NCBI GenBank assembly: GCA_016302725.1
Contig: JAEDNB010000105.1
Coordinates: forward strand, 1 to 7,479
Source of the DNA: Lentisphaeria bacterium
GTDB taxonomy: Bacteria; Verrucomicrobiota; Lentisphaeria; Oligosphaerales; Oligosphaeraceae
DNA: 7,479 nt
Direction of reading: 5' to 3'
Shown here in pieces: positions 6,443 through 7,479 of the stretch. Both the position numbers and the translations under genes were made by a program. Numbering within the stretch: the stretch's first letter is position 1; the number at the start of each line of letters is the position of its first letter. The notes beneath the pieces are model-generated. The model saw only the letters and a program-made list of their open reading frames with translations. It did no database searches and had not been told where the DNA came from.

Positions 6443-6466
6443 CCCTCCCGCCCAAGGGCGGAAGGG
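6443..6466 (-). promoter_or_regulatory. Intergenic hairpin 1, rpsB-tsf
   Basis: A 10-bp stem closed by the stable tetraloop CUUG lies in the rpsB-tsf gap, 44 nt after the rpsB stop. The stem is GC-rich with one G-U wobble that pairs only in the minus-strand RNA, which supports a role in the rpsB-tsf transcript. It lacks a following U-tract. A partial attenuator, RNase processing site or stabiliser of the rpsB mRNA end are all possible. Confidence 0.55.
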
Positions 6467-6510
6467 AAAACGTGGTTCATCGATTCGCTGTCCAGAGGGA
6501 CGACGGCGCA

Positions 6511-7314
6511 CTATGCCGTCGTGACTTCCTCGGCGGCGGCAGGCGCCTCGGCCTCGGCAGGCTCGACCTTGTCTTCCTTGGCAGCGGCCAGTTCAGCCTC
6601 GGCGGCCTCCTTGGCGGCCTTCTTCTTGCTGGAGACGCTGTGGCCTTCCTGCACGGCCTCCTGGAGGGCGGAGACAATCACCTTGATGGCGCGGAGGGCG
6701 TCGTCATTGCCGGGCACCACGTAGTCGATGCCGTCGGGGTTGCAGTTGGAGTCCACCAGGGCCACCACGGGAATCTGCAGCTTGATGGCCTCCTGGACGG
6801 CGATGTGCTCGCGGTCCACGTCGATGACCACCACGGCGGCGGGCAGCTTGGGCATGTTGGCGATGCCGCCCAGGGCAGTCTCCAACTTGGCGAGTTCGCG
6901 CTTCAGCCCGGACACCTGCTTCTTGGGCAGCTTGTCAAAGGTGCCGTTCTGGCTCTGCTCCCGGAGTTCCTTCATGGCGCGGACACGGGTCTGGACGACC
7001 TTGGCGTTGGTGAGGGTGCCGCCCAGCCAGCGGTCGCACATGTAGGGCATGCCCACGCTTTCGGCGGCGGAGCGCACGATTTCCTGGGCCTGGCGCTTGG
7101 CGCCCACGAAGAGGATCTGTCCGCCATCGGCGGCGGTCTGGGTGAGGAAGTCGCAGGCGGCAGCCAGTTGCTTCATGGTCTTGCCCAGGTCGAAGATGGT
7201 GATGCCATTCCGGGTCCCGTAGATGTATTTCTTCATCTTGGGATTCCAGCGACGGGTCTGATGGCCAAAGTGGACTCCTGCCTCAAGCAGGTCGGTGATG
7301 GTGATTTTCGCCAT
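6511..7314 (-). CDS. rpsB: Small ribosomal subunit protein S2 (uS2)
   Basis: S2 binds late to the 30S subunit, near the junction of head and body, and is needed to recruit S1 in many bacteria. The 267-residue product carries the family's hallmarks from end to end: an N-terminal G-V-H-F-G-H-Q-T-R-R-W-N-P-K-M block (residues 13-27), Y-I-Y-G-x-R-N-G-I (30-38), F-V-G-A-K-R-Q-A (69-76), R-W-L-G-G-T-L-T-N (near 95-103), the I-D-V-D-R-E-H-I-A-V-x-E-A stretch and P-V-V-A-L-V-D-S-N-C-N-P. The body ends near residue 228. It is followed by a low-complexity tail of about 38 residues rich in Ala, Glu and Lys, which makes the protein longer than the roughly 240-residue E. coli S2. The ATG has an AGGAG at 7327-7331, 12 nt upstream, which is rather far. 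It is the first gene of a leftward cluster, with tsf next as in most bacteria. S2 is known to regulate rpsB-tsf in gammaproteobacteria; the structured leader here makes a similar control possible but not shown. Confidence 0.98.
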   Translation of the reverse strand: MAKITITDLLEAGVHFGHQTRRWNPKMKKYIYGTRNGITIFDLGKTMKQLAAACDFLTQTAADGGQILFVGAKRQAQEIVRSAAESVGMPYMCDRWLGGTLTNAKVVQTRVRAMKELREQSQNGTFDKLPKKQVSGLKRELAKLETALGGIANMPKLPAAVVVIDVDREHIAVQEAIKLQIPVVALVDSNCNPDGIDYVVPGNDDALRAIKVIVSALQEAVQEGHSVSSKKKAAKEAAEAELAAAKEDKVEPAEAEAPAAAEEVTTA

Positions 7315-7353
7315 GGTGTGTTCAGGCTCCTCTTCGTTTCATTCGGGCTTTCC

Positions 7354-7370
7354 CCCTTGCGCGGCAAGGG
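7354..7370 (-). promoter_or_regulatory. Hairpin in rpsB 5' leader
   Basis: CCCTTGC, a 3-nt loop CGC, then GCAAGGG form a perfect 7-bp stem, 39 nt before the rpsB ATG and inside the predicted leader transcript. It is not followed by a U-tract, so it is not a terminator. It could be part of an S2-binding autoregulatory leader, as S2 feedback is known for rpsB-tsf in other bacteria, but this structure is not one I recognise. Confidence 0.45.
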
Positions 7371-7441
7371 TTATGTCAAGCGCCGAGACGGTCAGGTGTG
7401 AGGGTTCGCCCCCCATCCGCATGACAGGCGGGCAAGTGCGT

Positions 7442-7469
7442 AATATACTAGAGGCACAGGGTTTTTCAA
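7442..7469 (-). promoter_or_regulatory. Sigma70-like promoter of rpsB cluster
   Basis: On the minus strand TTGAAA (7464-7469; 5 of 6 consensus) and TATATT (7442-7447; 5 of 6) are separated by 16 nt. Transcription would start near 7435 and leave a leader of about 120 nt before rpsB. No competing promoter of similar quality is visible in the gap. Confidence 0.7.
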
Positions 7470-7479
7470 GGGCAAAGCC

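Noticed and set aside
4187..6724. 845-codon open frame on the plus strand
   Set aside because: It lies antisense to purD, tsf and part of rpsB, all of which are certain. Its His/Gly/Gln-rich translation has no recognisable domain and follows from GC-rich codon bias on the other strand.
7374..7379. Perfect TTGACA (-35 consensus) in the rpsB leader, minus strand
   Set aside because: The sequence 16-18 nt downstream is G-rich with no -10 element, and it overlaps the hairpin region. The 7442-7469 promoter is better.
6472..7401. 309-codon plus-strand open frame
   Set aside because: Antisense shadow of rpsB, rich in Gly, His, Leu and Val, with no family resemblance.

Overview
All seven genes in this GC-rich window lie on the minus strand, so it reads from right to left. 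The gene content (ribosomal protein S2, EF-Ts, PurD, NAD(P)H-hydrate dehydratase) is bacterial chromosomal housekeeping. Nothing points to a phage, plasmid, transposon or CRISPR array. Two gene features recall PVC-type bacteria (Lentisphaerota/Verrucomicrobiota): the DUF2157/GDYXXLXY membrane pair next to an unusual helix-turn-helix protein, and the style of the S2 and EF-Ts proteins. That placement is a low-confidence impression; the phylum cannot be fixed from the sequence alone.

Right part (about 7479 to 3123): a sigma70-like promoter at 7442-7469 precedes a leader of about 120 nt with a hairpin. Then follow rpsB (S2), tsf (EF-Ts), purD (glycinamide ribonucleotide synthetase) and a stand-alone nnrD (ADP/ATP-dependent NAD(P)H-hydrate dehydratase), with short gaps of 89-153 nt. 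Strong GC-rich hairpins lie in the rpsB-tsf and tsf-purD gaps. None is followed by a clear U-tract, so they look more like attenuating, processing or RNA-stabilising structures than full intrinsic terminators. The grouping joins translation elongation with purine synthesis and repair of damaged nicotinamide cofactors.

Middle part (3122 to 1162): a 256-nt gap carries a good promoter candidate (3037-3065). Next come a roughly 12-pass membrane protein with an N-terminal DUF2157 region and, overlapping it by 17 nt, a one-pass membrane-anchored protein of the GDYXXLXY family whose name-giving motif is partly lost. The overlap and strong ribosome binding site imply translational coupling and a shared, still unknown, envelope role.

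Left part (1161 to 1): a 311-residue protein starting at a GTG consists of two copies of a unit of about 120 residues. Each copy begins with a helix-turn-helix domain carrying the same W-E-x-G-x-V...C-x-P...R-E signature. A perfect 14-bp palindrome lies about 30 nt upstream of the GTG and is a candidate autoregulatory operator. After its stop codon the base composition falls sharply to about 35% GC (hand count over 109 nt), and a promoter-like sequence there reads leftward out of the window.

The most novel element is the duplicated HTH protein with its palindrome, next to the DUF2157/GDYXXLXY pair. The rest is ordinary core genome with some interesting RNA structure.
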